From Actinotalea lenta (GTDB lineage: Bacteria > Actinomycetota > Actinomycetes > Actinomycetales > Cellulomonadaceae), in the NCBI RefSeq assembly GCF_030586465.1, contig NZ_JAUQYP010000002.1:252279-316278 (forward strand): DNA of 64,000 nucleotides. The letters run 5' to 3'. Both the position numbers and the translations under genes were made by a program. Under the pieces are notes generated by a model. That model saw only the letters and a program-made list of their open reading frames with translations. It was not told where the DNA came from and made no database searches. Below are positions 43,629 to 52,379 of this stretch, piece after piece. The stretch's first letter is position 1. Every line of letters begins with the position of its first letter.

Positions 43629-44510
43629 ATGCCGACGTACGACACGACCGTCGATCCCGACGCGGCCAACACCAGCCACGCCCTGATGCTGGACCTCGTG
43701 GGCGGTGGCTCCCGGGTGCTCGACGTCGGCTGCGCGACGGGCTACCTCGCCCAGGCGCTCGCTGCCCGCGGGTGCACGGTGAGCGGTGTCGAGATGGATC
43801 CCGCCGCCGCGGAGATCGCCAGGCCGCTGCTCGACCGCCTGGTGGTGGGCAACCTCGCGGAGCTCGACCTCGTCGCCGAGCTCGGGGCGGGTCAGTTCGA
43901 CGTCGTCGTGCTCGGTGACGTCCTGGAGCACCTCGAGCAGCCGGAGGCCGTGCTGCGCTCGATGGTCCCCCTGCTGGCACCCGGCGGCTCGTTCGTGATC
44001 TCCACGCCGAACGTCGCGCACGGCTCGCTGCGGCTCGGCCTGCTGCTCGGCCGCTGGGAGTACACCGACCGCGGCCTCCTGGACCGCACCCACCTGCGGT
44101 TCTTCACGCGTGCCTCGCTGCGCGCGCTGCTGCGGACCGCGGGCCTGGTGCCCACGGAGCTGCGCCGCACCGTCGTCGACCCGCTCGGGGGCGAGGTGCG
44201 GATCGATCCCGCCACCCTGCCCGCCGGGCTGATCGACTGGGTCCGCGCGCAGCCCGATGCGGACACCTATCAGTTCGTGTGGCGCGCCGTGCCGGACACC
44301 GACGCGGCGGTCGCCCAGCTGGCGCGCGAGCGTGACGAGCTGACCGACCGGCTCGGAGCCCTCGGCGCCGAGCTCGCGTCCGCGCGGCGCGAGCGGGACG
44401 ACGCCCGCGGTTCCCTGGACGAGCTGCAGCGGACCCGGGTGATGCGCTGGAGCGCCCTGCCGCGCGGTGCCTACCGCCGCGTGCGGACCGCGATGGGGCG
44501 CGGCCGATGA
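43629..44510 (+). CDS. SAM-dependent methyltransferase with coiled-coil tail (glycan chain modification)
   Basis: The 293-residue protein has a class I methyltransferase fold: SRVLDVGCATGYLAQALA (SAM loop), VSGVEMDP (acidic ribose contact) and FDVVVLGDVLEHLEQPE. From about residue 230 a coiled coil (LARERDELTDRLGALGAEL) and a basic end (RGAYRRVRTAMGRGR) follow. Placed directly before Wzm/Wzt, it may methylate the non-reducing end of the polymer, as in O-antigen ABC systems where chain length is set by capping. That role is inference. It overlaps wzm by ATGA. Confidence 0.82.
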   Translation: MPTYDTTVDPDAANTSHALMLDLVGGGSRVLDVGCATGYLAQALAARGCTVSGVEMDPAAAEIARPLLDRLVVGNLAELDLVAELGAGQFDVVVLGDVLEHLEQPEAVLRSMVPLLAPGGSFVISTPNVAHGSLRLGLLLGRWEYTDRGLLDRTHLRFFTRASLRALLRTAGLVPTELRRTVVDPLGGEVRIDPATLPAGLIDWVRAQPDADTYQFVWRAVPDTDAAVAQLARERDELTDRLGALGAELASARRERDDARGSLDELQRTRVMRWSALPRGAYRRVRTAMGRGR

Positions 44511-45340
44511 GCCTGGTCAGCGACACGTTCCGGTCGCGCGAGCTGCTCGCCAACCTCACCCGGCGGGAGATCAGCGGCAAGTACAAGCGCACCGCGCTGG
44601 GGCAGCTCTGGTCGCTGGTGAACCCGCTCGCCCAGATGGTGATCTTCTGGGCGGTCTTCTCCTTCGTGATCCGGATCAAGCCGGCGCCCGGTGACCCGAG
44701 CGGGCTGGACATCTTCGCGGTGTGGCTGCTGTGCGGGCTGCTGCCGTGGGCGTTCTTCGCCAACGTCGTGAACAACGGCATGGCGTCGCTCGTCAGCAAC
44801 GAGAACCTGATCAAGAAGGTCTGGTTCCCCCGGCTCGTGCTGCCGGTCTCCTCGACCCTCGCGGTCGTGGTGAGCTGGGCGATCGAGATGGCCGTGCTGA
44901 CCGTCGTCCTGGTCGTGGTCGGGGGGCGCCCGCTGGTCTGGCTCCCGCTCGTGGTGGTCGCCATGGCCCTGCTGGCGTTGTTCTCCCTCGGTGTGGGGCT
45001 GATGTTCGCCGTGCTCAACGTCTACTTCCGCGACACCCAGCACTTCATCGGCATCCTCATGCAGGCGTGGTTCTACGCGACCCCGGTCATCTACCCCGTG
45101 AGCTACGTCGCCAAGGTCTCCGGCGAGACCGGGGCGCTGTTCGGCTCCGTCACGCTGTACGACCTGTACCGCCTCAACCCGATGGAGCGATTCCTCGAGG
45201 TGTTCCGGACGCTGCTGTACGACAACCGCTGGCCGCCGCTCGACTCGACGCTCGCGGCGTTCGGCTGGGCGGCGGCCGCGCTCGCCCTCGGCCTGTGGGT
45301 CTTCTCGCGGCACCAGCGCAGGCTCGCGGAGGTGCTGTGA
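44507..45340 (+). CDS. wzm: Polysaccharide ABC-2 exporter permease, Wzm-like
   Basis: The 277-residue inner-membrane protein has six helices, a cytosolic start (RSRELLANLTRREISGKYK) and TALGQLWSLVNPLAQMVIFW, all typical of Wzm/TagG-type permeases. FVPLVVV-like helices and NPMERFLEVFRTLLYDNRW at the end complete the fold. Wzm with Wzt exports undecaprenyl-PP-linked polysaccharide or teichoic acid. It overlaps the methyltransferase upstream (ATGA) and wzt downstream (GTGA), so all three are one transcript. Confidence 0.93.
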   Translation: MSLVSDTFRSRELLANLTRREISGKYKRTALGQLWSLVNPLAQMVIFWAVFSFVIRIKPAPGDPSGLDIFAVWLLCGLLPWAFFANVVNNGMASLVSNENLIKKVWFPRLVLPVSSTLAVVVSWAIEMAVLTVVLVVVGGRPLVWLPLVVVAMALLALFSLGVGLMFAVLNVYFRDTQHFIGILMQAWFYATPVIYPVSYVAKVSGETGALFGSVTLYDLYRLNPMERFLEVFRTLLYDNRWPPLDSTLAAFGWAAAALALGLWVFSRHQRRLAEVL

Positions 45341-46536
45341 ACGCGGCGGTCAGCGTGGAGGGGGTCTCCAAGCGGTTCCGGGTCTACCACGAGCGGAACC
45401 AGACCCTGAAGTCGGCCATCATGCGTCGCCGGCGCGCCGTGTACGAGGACTTCTGGGCGCTCCGGGACGTGTCCTTCGAGATCCCGGCCGGGCGCACCTT
45501 CGCCCTGGTGGGGGACAACGGGTCGGGCAAGTCGACGCTGCTCAAGACGCTCGCCCAGATCCTGTACCCGGACGAGGGGACCGTGCGGGTCAACGGCCGC
45601 GTGGCGGCCCTGCTCGAGGTCGGCTCCGGGTTCCACCCCGAGCTCTCCGGCCGCGAGAACGTGTACCTCAACGGGTCCATCCTCGGGATGACCCGCACCG
45701 AGATCGAGCGCAAGTTCGACGACATCGTCGGGTTCTCCGGGGTCGAGGACTTCATCGACCAGCCGGTGAAGAACTACTCGTCCGGCATGTACGTGCGGCT
45801 GGGGTTCTCGGTGGCGATCAACGTGGACCCGGAGATCCTGCTCGTCGACGAGGTGCTCGCGGTGGGCGACGCCGCGTTCCAGGACAAGTGCGCGGAGAAG
45901 TTCGCCGACTTCCGTCGCGAGGGCCGTACCGTCGTCGTGGTCAGCCACTCCATGCCCTCGTTGCGGGCGATGGCCGACCAGGTGGCCTGGCTCGACCACG
46001 GCTCGCTGGTCAGGACCGGGGACGCCGGCACGGTGCTGGAGGAGTACCTGGACTCCACGCGGCAGGGTGTCCGGGTCGACGAGTCCGGCCGGGTCCGTTG
46101 GGGGAGCGGTGAGGCGCGCATCGACCGCGTCGACGTGGTCTCGGGCGGCCGCACGACGGACGTCGTCCGGTCGCTGGCCCCGGTGACGCTGCGGGTGCAC
46201 TACACCGCCGACGAGGCGATCCCCAACCCCGTCTTCGGCCTGGCGATCGAGAGCCACGACGGCGTCTACCTGTGGGCGAACAACACCCGTGACCAGGGGT
46301 GGCACACGCCGAGGATCGCCGGGTCGGGCGTCCTGGAGTGCCAGGTGCCCGCACTCGCGCTGCAGCCGGGGGGGTTCAGCGTGCTGGCCTCGGTGGTGGA
46401 CGAGACCACCACGCACGTCTACGACTACCTGCGCGACGCGGCACGGTTCCAGGTCACGCACGGTGACCTGCACGAGTCCGGGGGGTTCGTCGCCCTGGAC
46501 GGCCGGTGGTCCGCGCCCGGCGAGGGGGCGTCGTGA
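45337..46536 (+). CDS. wzt: Polysaccharide ABC exporter ATPase with C-terminal carbohydrate-binding domain, Wzt-like
   Basis: The 399-residue protein has the ATPase domain with Walker A GDNGSGKST (59-67), the gate motif EVGSGFHPELSGRENVYLNG, signature YSSGMYVRLGFS and Walker B EILLVDEVLAVGD. From about residue 245 a beta-rich Wzt_C-type domain follows (VRSLAPVTLRVHYTADE to FQVTHGDLHESGGFV). In O-antigen systems this domain binds the capped chain end before export, so a capped polymer is likely here too. The GTG start at 45337 overlaps the wzm stop. The next glycosyltransferase starts inside its own stop. Confidence 0.93.
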   Translation: MNAAVSVEGVSKRFRVYHERNQTLKSAIMRRRRAVYEDFWALRDVSFEIPAGRTFALVGDNGSGKSTLLKTLAQILYPDEGTVRVNGRVAALLEVGSGFHPELSGRENVYLNGSILGMTRTEIERKFDDIVGFSGVEDFIDQPVKNYSSGMYVRLGFSVAINVDPEILLVDEVLAVGDAAFQDKCAEKFADFRREGRTVVVVSHSMPSLRAMADQVAWLDHGSLVRTGDAGTVLEEYLDSTRQGVRVDESGRVRWGSGEARIDRVDVVSGGRTTDVVRSLAPVTLRVHYTADEAIPNPVFGLAIESHDGVYLWANNTRDQGWHTPRIAGSGVLECQVPALALQPGGFSVLASVVDETTTHVYDYLRDAARFQVTHGDLHESGGFVALDGRWSAPGEGAS

Positions 46537-47900
46537 GACGACGGGTCCTCGTGGTCACCCTCGACACGATCGGTGACCGGATGGCCGGGCCGGCGATCCG
46601 TGCCTGGGAGATCGCCCAGGCTCTCGCGGCCGAGCACGACGTGCGCCTCGTCACCTTCGGTGCCTGCACGCGCAGCGACGGCCGGGTCTCGCTGGGCCAG
46701 GTCACCGTCGACGGGTTCCGGGCCGAGGTGGAGCGGGTCGACGTCGTCGTGGTGCAGGGCTTCGTCTTCGCGACGTTCCCCTGGTTGCAGACGTGCGAGC
46801 AGGTGCTCGTGGTGGACCTGTACGACCCGTTCCAGATCGAGACCCTCGAGGTGGACCGGTTCAAGCCCCGCGCCGAGCGCCAGCATGCGCTGCGCACCGC
46901 GCTGGCCGAGCTCGCCGCCCAGCTGCGCCGCGGCGACCTGTTCCTGTGCGCCTCGGCGCGCCAGCGCGACCTGTGGATCGGGCACCTGACGGCCGCGGGA
47001 CGCGTGAACCCCGACACGTATGACGCAGACCCGAACCTGTCCCGGTTGCTCACCGTGGTGCCGTTCGGCATGCCCGCGGAGCCGCCGCGGCAGGCCACCC
47101 GGGCGATCAAGGGAGCGGTCGACGGGATCGGGCCGGACGACGTCGTGCTGCTGTGGGGCGGCGGGGTCTACAACTGGTTCGACCCGATCACGTTGGTCCG
47201 CGCGGTCGACCGGCTGCGCCACGAGATCCCCACCCTGCGGCTGTACTTCCTGGGGATGCGGCACCCGAACCCCGACGTGCCCGAGATGGCGGTCGCGGCC
47301 AGGACCCGGCGGCTCGCCGAGGAGCTGCACCTCGTGGGCAGCCACGTGTTCTTCAACGAGGAGTGGGTGCCCTACGAGCGCCGGGCGGACTTCCTCCTGG
47401 ACGCGGACATCGGTGTGAGCTGCCACTTCGACCACGTCGAGACGGAGTTCTCGTTCCGGACCCGGATCCTGGACTACCTGTGGGCCGGCCTGCCGATCGT
47501 CAGCACGCGGGGTGACTCCTTCGCGGCGATGGTCGAGCGCGAGGGCCTCGGACGCACCGTCCCCGCCGCCGACGTCGAGGCGCTCGTCGACGCCCTGCGG
47601 GACCTGATCACGCGGCCCGACGAGCTCGCCTCGGCCCGAGCCGCCGTGCGGCGCGTGGCGCCGAGCCTGACCTGGCCCGAGGTCCTCGCGCCGGTGCTCG
47701 AGTTCTGCCGGGAGCCGCGCCGGGCCGCCGACGCGGAGCACCTGCCCCCGATCGCCACTCCGGAACGCCCGTCGCTGGCCGGTCGGGTGATCTCCGACGT
47801 GCGCGCCGTCGGCCACCACCTGCGCGCCGGCGGACCGCGCCAGCTGCTCGCGAAGGTCCGCTGGCGGCTGGCGAGCAACGCGTCGCGTCGTCGCGGCTAG
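46533..47900 (+). CDS. Glycosyltransferase family 4, fourth gene of the Wzm/Wzt operon
   Basis: The 455-residue GT-B enzyme starts RRRVLVVTLDTIGDRMAGPA, with the GPAIR acceptor loop. The donor domain has DDVVLLWGGGVYNWFDP and FSFRTRILDYLWAGLPIVST, where an Asp-Tyr-Leu-Trp stretch replaces the more usual E-x7-E motif. The C-terminal tail is basic (HHLRAGGPRQLLAKVRWRL). The GTG at 46533 overlaps wzt (GTGA). Its final TAG is part of CTAG shared with the stop of the convergent GT2 gene. Donor and acceptor sugars are unknown. Confidence 0.88.
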   Translation: MRRRVLVVTLDTIGDRMAGPAIRAWEIAQALAAEHDVRLVTFGACTRSDGRVSLGQVTVDGFRAEVERVDVVVVQGFVFATFPWLQTCEQVLVVDLYDPFQIETLEVDRFKPRAERQHALRTALAELAAQLRRGDLFLCASARQRDLWIGHLTAAGRVNPDTYDADPNLSRLLTVVPFGMPAEPPRQATRAIKGAVDGIGPDDVVLLWGGGVYNWFDPITLVRAVDRLRHEIPTLRLYFLGMRHPNPDVPEMAVAARTRRLAEELHLVGSHVFFNEEWVPYERRADFLLDADIGVSCHFDHVETEFSFRTRILDYLWAGLPIVSTRGDSFAAMVEREGLGRTVPAADVEALVDALRDLITRPDELASARAAVRRVAPSLTWPEVLAPVLEFCREPRRAADAEHLPPIATPERPSLAGRVISDVRAVGHHLRAGGPRQLLAKVRWRLASNASRRRG

Positions 47901-49339
47901 CGGACCGAGCGGAGCTGGACGAACGGGTCGCGGTACGCCTCGGCGCGCCAGTGCGCGACCATGAAGTCCCGCTCGGCCTGCTCGACTCGTGCCGTGCGTG
48001 ACGCCGACTCGTAGTGGAACAACCGCACGGACGGCGCGACGACCACGCGCCGTCCCGCGGCCCGCACCTTGAAGCAGAAGTCGACGTCGTTGTAGTTCAG
48101 TGGCAGGGCGGTGCACAGGCCGCCCACGTCGACGAACAGCCGGCGCGAGGTCAGCAGGCACGCGCCCGTCACGGCGGGGTAGTCCAGGTCCAGGCTGCCC
48201 ATCCCGAAGTGGCCGGTGCCGTCCGTCTCGAACATGAACGGGTGCGAGGGTTCCCACACGTCGTTGTGCATGACCCCCAGGTGCTGGACCCGGCCGTCCG
48301 CGAAGACGAGCTTGGCGCCGACCACGCCGACGCTCGGATCGGCCTCGACCGCGACCATCTGCCGCAACCAGCTCGGGTCGTCGGCCTCGGTGTCGTCGTT
48401 GAGCAGCAGCACGAGCTCGCCGGAGGCGACCCGGACGCCCTCGTTGATCGAGCGGGAGAAGTTGAAGTCCCCGGCCACGTGGGTGACCGTGAGGCGGTCG
48501 CCCGCCTCGGCACGGACCTCGTCGACCACCTCGGGAGGGGTCCCTTCGCTGGTGACCAGCACGACGTCCCAGGACGGGTAGTCGGTCGTCGCGACGAGCG
48601 AGCGAACGCACCGGGTCACGAGGCGGACCCGCTCACCGCGGACCTCGCGCGACGTCCCGGCCGTGGGGATCACCACGCTCACCGTCGGGGGCTCGGGCAC
48701 GGCGCGCCGCACCCGGACCCCGCCCGGCGGCTCCGCGGCCTCGACCCGCGCGTCGACGCCCGTGCGGCGCAGGTGGCGCTCGACCGCAGCGATGCACGCC
48801 GTCGGGTCGGGCTGGGGCGCGTGCGGTCGCGACACGCCGACGAGCGGCAGGTGCTCGACCGTCGCGCCCCGCTCGATGACCCGCAGCTGGGCGTCGCGCT
48901 CCTCGACCCCTTCGGTGCCGGACAGGAAGCCCCCGGCGTCCTGCAGCAGCTCACGCCGCACCAGGCACAGCCGTCCGAGGTAGCCCAGGGCCACGTGGTA
49001 CGCGGGGTTCCAGTCGGGCTTGGTGAAGATCCCCGAGGCTCCCTCGCCCGGCCACTGCTCATCGGTGTAGAGCACGTCCACGTCGGGGTGCCGGGTGAGG
49101 TACGTCACCGCCGCCTCGAGCACGCCCGGCTCGACCAGGTCACCCGGCTCGAGGACGCCGACGTAGCGACCCGAGGCCCGGGCGAGGGCGGCGGCCAGCT
49201 CGTCCGCGGTGCTCGCGTCCGGCGTCCGGGGTCCGAGCACCTCGACCTGCCGGGCCGATGCGCGCACGGTGCTGAGCGTGGTCGTGACGTCCTGCGCGCG
49301 GCCCGGGCCCAGCAGCAGAGAGATGACGGGATGCGTCAT
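47897..49339 (-). CDS. Glycosyltransferase family 2 with degenerate N-terminal domain
   Basis: The 480-residue protein has two GT-A-like halves. The first (1-210) keeps VISLLLG and DVLYTDEQW but lacks clear catalytic residues. The second (225-460) has SVVIPTAGTSRE, LLLNDDTEADDP (metal-binding Asp pair), LDYPAVTGACLLTSR and YNDVDFCFKVRAAGRR, typical of active GT2 enzymes acting on rhamnan-like or O-antigen chains. It overlaps the small coiled-coil gene upstream by ATGA. Its TAG stop overlaps the stop of the other glycosyltransferase. Confidence 0.88.
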   Translation of the reverse strand: MTHPVISLLLGPGRAQDVTTTLSTVRASARQVEVLGPRTPDASTADELAAALARASGRYVGVLEPGDLVEPGVLEAAVTYLTRHPDVDVLYTDEQWPGEGASGIFTKPDWNPAYHVALGYLGRLCLVRRELLQDAGGFLSGTEGVEERDAQLRVIERGATVEHLPLVGVSRPHAPQPDPTACIAAVERHLRRTGVDARVEAAEPPGGVRVRRAVPEPPTVSVVIPTAGTSREVRGERVRLVTRCVRSLVATTDYPSWDVVLVTSEGTPPEVVDEVRAEAGDRLTVTHVAGDFNFSRSINEGVRVASGELVLLLNDDTEADDPSWLRQMVAVEADPSVGVVGAKLVFADGRVQHLGVMHNDVWEPSHPFMFETDGTGHFGMGSLDLDYPAVTGACLLTSRRLFVDVGGLCTALPLNYNDVDFCFKVRAAGRRVVVAPSVRLFHYESASRTARVEQAERDFMVAHWRAEAYRDPFVQLRSVR

Positions 49340-49686
49340 CGGCGCCGCATCCGGCGCGCGAGCGCCCGGGCGCTGCGGACCGGGTGGCGCGCCGCGCGCA
49401 GCACGCGGCGCGCGTGGACGGTGAGGGTGCCCGGTGGCGTCGGTTCGGGCGCCTGCTGCCGGCGGTCGCGCTCGCGGAGCGCGACGGTCAGGTCGCGCAC
49501 CATCTCGTCGCGCACCCGCACCGCCTCCCGCTGCACGTGCAGCTCGGCCATGAGCATGTCCAGGCGCCGCTCCAAGGCTTCGTTCTCGGCACGCACCGCA
49601 TCGGCGTCGGCGAGGGCGTGGACCTCGCGGTCTCGTGCGGCGAGGGCCTCGTGCCAGGCCTCACGCGTCATCGGGTCCACCGCCAT
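49336..49686 (-). CDS. Short coiled-coil protein with basic tail
   Basis: The 116-residue protein is a long coiled coil (about 5-75, heptads such as ADADAVRAENEALERRLDML) followed by Pro-rich residues and a basic, amphipathic end (RRVLRAARHPVRSARALARR). No enzyme motif is seen. The tail resembles the ends of the nearby methyltransferase and both GT4 proteins. It may scaffold the glycan assembly enzymes at the membrane; that is inference. ATG 49686 follows TAACCT by 7 nt, and the GT2 gene starts inside its stop. Confidence 0.7.
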   Translation of the reverse strand: MAVDPMTREAWHEALAARDREVHALADADAVRAENEALERRLDMLMAELHVQREAVRVRDEMVRDLTVALRERDRRQQAPEPTPPGTLTVHARRVLRAARHPVRSARALARRMRRR

Positions 49687-49693
49687 GGCGGAC

Positions 49694-49699
49694 AGGTTA
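49694..49699 (-). promoter_or_regulatory. Leaderless -10 element of the coiled-coil gene
   Basis: On the minus strand TAACCT is followed by 7 nt (GTCCGCC) and the ATG at 49686. Confidence 0.45.
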
Positions 49700-49763
49700 G
49701 TGGGCAGTGTGTGTTCTCCGGTAGGACGCCGTGAACGTTCCGGGTGCGCCGCGACCCCCGATC

Positions 49764-49769
49764 TAGAGT
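49764..49769 (+). promoter_or_regulatory. Leaderless -10 element of the two-domain glycosyltransferase
   Basis: TAGAGT is followed by 6 nt (TGGGCG) and the GTG at 49776. The divergent coiled-coil gene has the same kind of element. Confidence 0.5.
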
Positions 49770-49775
49770 TGGGCG

Positions 49776-52277
49776 GTGCGCGTCGTTCAGGTGTCGGCTC
49801 ACTACCCCCCCAACTTCGTCAGCGGGGGGACGCTGGTCCCTCAGCGGATCGCCCGACACCTGGCGGCGCAGGGCCACGAGTCCCTCGTCTACGCCGGTCA
49901 CCTGGACGAGTCACGCGCACCGCTGGACACCTGGGAGGACGTCGACGAGCAGGGGGTCCGGGTCCGCTGGGTCGTCACGACTCCGTGGACGGCGTGGTCG
50001 GACCCGCTCAACACGCTGAACCCGGCGGTCGAGGCTGATGCGGAGCGATGGTTCGCCGAGGTCCGCCCCGACGTGGTCCACGTCCACGCGTTGCAGACGC
50101 TCGGCGGTGGCGTCCTGCGTGCGGCCAAGCGGTCCGGGGCGGCCGTGGTGGTGACGATGCACGACTTCTGGTGGACGTGCGCCCGGCAGTTCCTCATGCC
50201 CGCGGTCGGTCCCGAGTGCAGCCTCGTCGTCTCGTGCGGCTCGTGCCCGTGCGCCGTGGACCACGCCTGGCTCGAGCGGCGCAACAGCGAGCTGCAGGCG
50301 TACCTCGAGCACGCGGACCTCGTCCTCGCACCGTCGGAGTCGGCCGCACGCGTGCTGGCCGCGAACGGGGTGGCGGCCGACCGCATCGAGGTCGACGAGA
50401 ACGGTGTGCAGGGCGTGTCCGGACCGGCGGCCCCGCGGGGGCCCCGGACCGGGCCGGTCCGCTTCCTGTACGCCGGTGGGGACGACCCGATGAAGGGCGT
50501 CGAGACGCTGCTGGCCGCGGTTCCGGGACTCCCCGACGACGCCGCGTGGACGCTGGACCTCTACGGCGTCGCGGGGCGGACCGGGCTGCCGTCCGGCGTC
50601 CGGGCGCACCCGCCGTTCGGCCGCGACGAGCTGGGTGCCGTGCTCGCCGACCACGACGTGCTGGTCCTGCCGTCGCGGCTGCGGGAGTCGCACTCGATCC
50701 TGACCCGCGAGGCCCTGCAGGCCGGCCTGGCGGTGGTCTGCACCGAGTCGCTGGGCCCGGAGGAGGTCGTCGAGCACGGCGTCACCGGGATGGTGGTCCC
50801 GATCGACGGCGCTGCCGAGCTGGCCGAGGCGATGGGTGTGCTCGCGCGCGACCCGGCGCTCGTCCACCGGATGGGCGAGGCCGGACGCCGCGTGCGGCTG
50901 CGGGACTGGCAGGACCAGCTCGACGGTCTCGAGCGCCGCTACCAGGAGCTCGCGGACGCCGGCGGCCGCTCGCAGACGGTCCTGCACGCGGCGGAGCTCG
51001 CCCTGCTGCACGACGTGGTCGTCATCACCGGCATCAACGGTGCGCCGCTGCGCTACCGGGGTCAGCTGCCGGCGGAGGCGCTCGCGCTGCACGGGCACCA
51101 CGTCGAGGTACGGCACTACCGCGACCCCGAGCTCCCGGACCTGCTGGACAGCGCTGACGCGGTCGTGCTGTACCGGGTGCCCGCGACCCACCAGGTCCTG
51201 GACCTGATCGCCGCGGTCCGCCGACGCGAGCGGACGGTCCCGGTGCTGTTCGACGTCGACGACCTGATCTTCGACCCGCAGATGGGTCAGGTCGAGGGGC
51301 TGGGCAGGCTGAGCCGCGCCGAGCAGGACCTCTGGTGGCGGGGCGTGGCCCGGTACCGCACCACGATGGAGCAGTGCGACGCCTACGTGGGCAGCACCGC
51401 CTTGCTGTGCGAGCGCGCCACCGCGCTCACCGGCATGCCCGCGTTCCGGTTCGCGAACGGGGTCGGCACCGCGCTCGCGCGCGTCAGCGATGCCGAGGTG
51501 GACCGGCCCCGGGCCGACGGCCCCCTGCGGATCGGGTACTTCTCCGGGACCAAGACCCACGACGCGGACTGGGCGAGCATCGAGCCGGCCGTCGCCCAGG
51601 TGCTGCGGGAGCGCCCGGAGGTCGAGCTGTGGCTCGGCGGCCTGGTGACGCCTGGTCCGCTGCTCGACGACCTGGCGGACCGGGTGCGGCGGCTCCCGAT
51701 GGTGCCGTGGCACACGTTGCCCGCCTACCTGCGGGACGTGGACGTGAACCTCGCGCCGCTGGTCCTGGGGACACCGTTCAACGAGGCGAAGTCCGCGATC
51801 AAGTGGCTCGAGGCGGCGCTCGTGCAGACCCCGACGGTCGCCTCGCCCACCCAGCCGTTCCTCGAGGCGATCACCGAGGGGCGGACGGGCCTGCTGGCGA
51901 CCGACCACGACGACTGGGTCCGGGCCATCGGTCGGCTGCTCGACGACGACCTGCTGCGTCGCCGGGTCGGGGTGCTGGCCGAGCGCGAGGCCCTGCTGCG
52001 GTGGGGCCCGCACCTCCAGGGGCTCGCCTACCAGCGCATCCTGGTCGAGGTCGCCCGGATCCGGCGCGCGGACGGCCCACGCGTGACGTCGTGGGAGCCC
52101 GTGCTCGACGACGAGCCGCTCAGCGCCGCCGACGCCTGGGTGGAACCCCTCGTGGTCCCCCGGGTCCGGCAGTCCGACGGCCGGTTGCGGCAACGCTGGC
52201 GTGCGGTGCGCCGGGTGTACGCGGCCGGGGGCCCTCGCGAGGTGACGCGGCGCGTCGCTGCACGGCTCCGGGCCTGA
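49776..52277 (+). CDS. Two-domain glycosyltransferase (tandem GT4-type fusion)
   Basis: The 833-residue protein joins two GT-B enzymes. The first (1-390) has VSAHYPPNFVSGGTLVPQRI, an acceptor domain with MHDFWWTCARQFLM, a Cys-rich CSLVVSCGSCPC stretch and the donor motif ESHSILTREALQAGLAVV. The second (about 405-800) has GAPLRYRGQLPAEALALHGH, PVLFDVDDLIFDP, IGYFSGTKTHDADW and PFNEAKSAIKWLEAALVQ. The tail is basic (YAAGGPREVTRRVAARLRA). A fused enzyme could add two different sugars or a disaccharide repeat. GTG 49776 follows a -10 element; a preceding ORF extension lacks support. Confidence 0.87.
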   Translation: MRVVQVSAHYPPNFVSGGTLVPQRIARHLAAQGHESLVYAGHLDESRAPLDTWEDVDEQGVRVRWVVTTPWTAWSDPLNTLNPAVEADAERWFAEVRPDVVHVHALQTLGGGVLRAAKRSGAAVVVTMHDFWWTCARQFLMPAVGPECSLVVSCGSCPCAVDHAWLERRNSELQAYLEHADLVLAPSESAARVLAANGVAADRIEVDENGVQGVSGPAAPRGPRTGPVRFLYAGGDDPMKGVETLLAAVPGLPDDAAWTLDLYGVAGRTGLPSGVRAHPPFGRDELGAVLADHDVLVLPSRLRESHSILTREALQAGLAVVCTESLGPEEVVEHGVTGMVVPIDGAAELAEAMGVLARDPALVHRMGEAGRRVRLRDWQDQLDGLERRYQELADAGGRSQTVLHAAELALLHDVVVITGINGAPLRYRGQLPAEALALHGHHVEVRHYRDPELPDLLDSADAVVLYRVPATHQVLDLIAAVRRRERTVPVLFDVDDLIFDPQMGQVEGLGRLSRAEQDLWWRGVARYRTTMEQCDAYVGSTALLCERATALTGMPAFRFANGVGTALARVSDAEVDRPRADGPLRIGYFSGTKTHDADWASIEPAVAQVLRERPEVELWLGGLVTPGPLLDDLADRVRRLPMVPWHTLPAYLRDVDVNLAPLVLGTPFNEAKSAIKWLEAALVQTPTVASPTQPFLEAITEGRTGLLATDHDDWVRAIGRLLDDDLLRRRVGVLAEREALLRWGPHLQGLAYQRILVEVARIRRADGPRVTSWEPVLDDEPLSAADAWVEPLVVPRVRQSDGRLRQRWRAVRRVYAAGGPREVTRRVAARLRA

Positions 52278-52321
52278 CGGGCTCCGGAACAGGACATCTC
52301 GGGACACCGCGACGGGGCGTC

Positions 52322-52350
52322 TTGGAGTGCCGCGGGTCGGCGCTTACGCT
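52322..52350 (+). promoter_or_regulatory. Promoter of the SpoIID-like gene
   Basis: TTGGAG (52322-52327), a 17-base spacer and TACGCT (52345-52350) fit a sigma-70-type promoter. A leader of about 23 nt carries AGGACCAGG before the ATG at 52380. Confidence 0.6.
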
Positions 52351-52379
52351 GGCATGACACCCGTCGAGCGAGGACCAGG

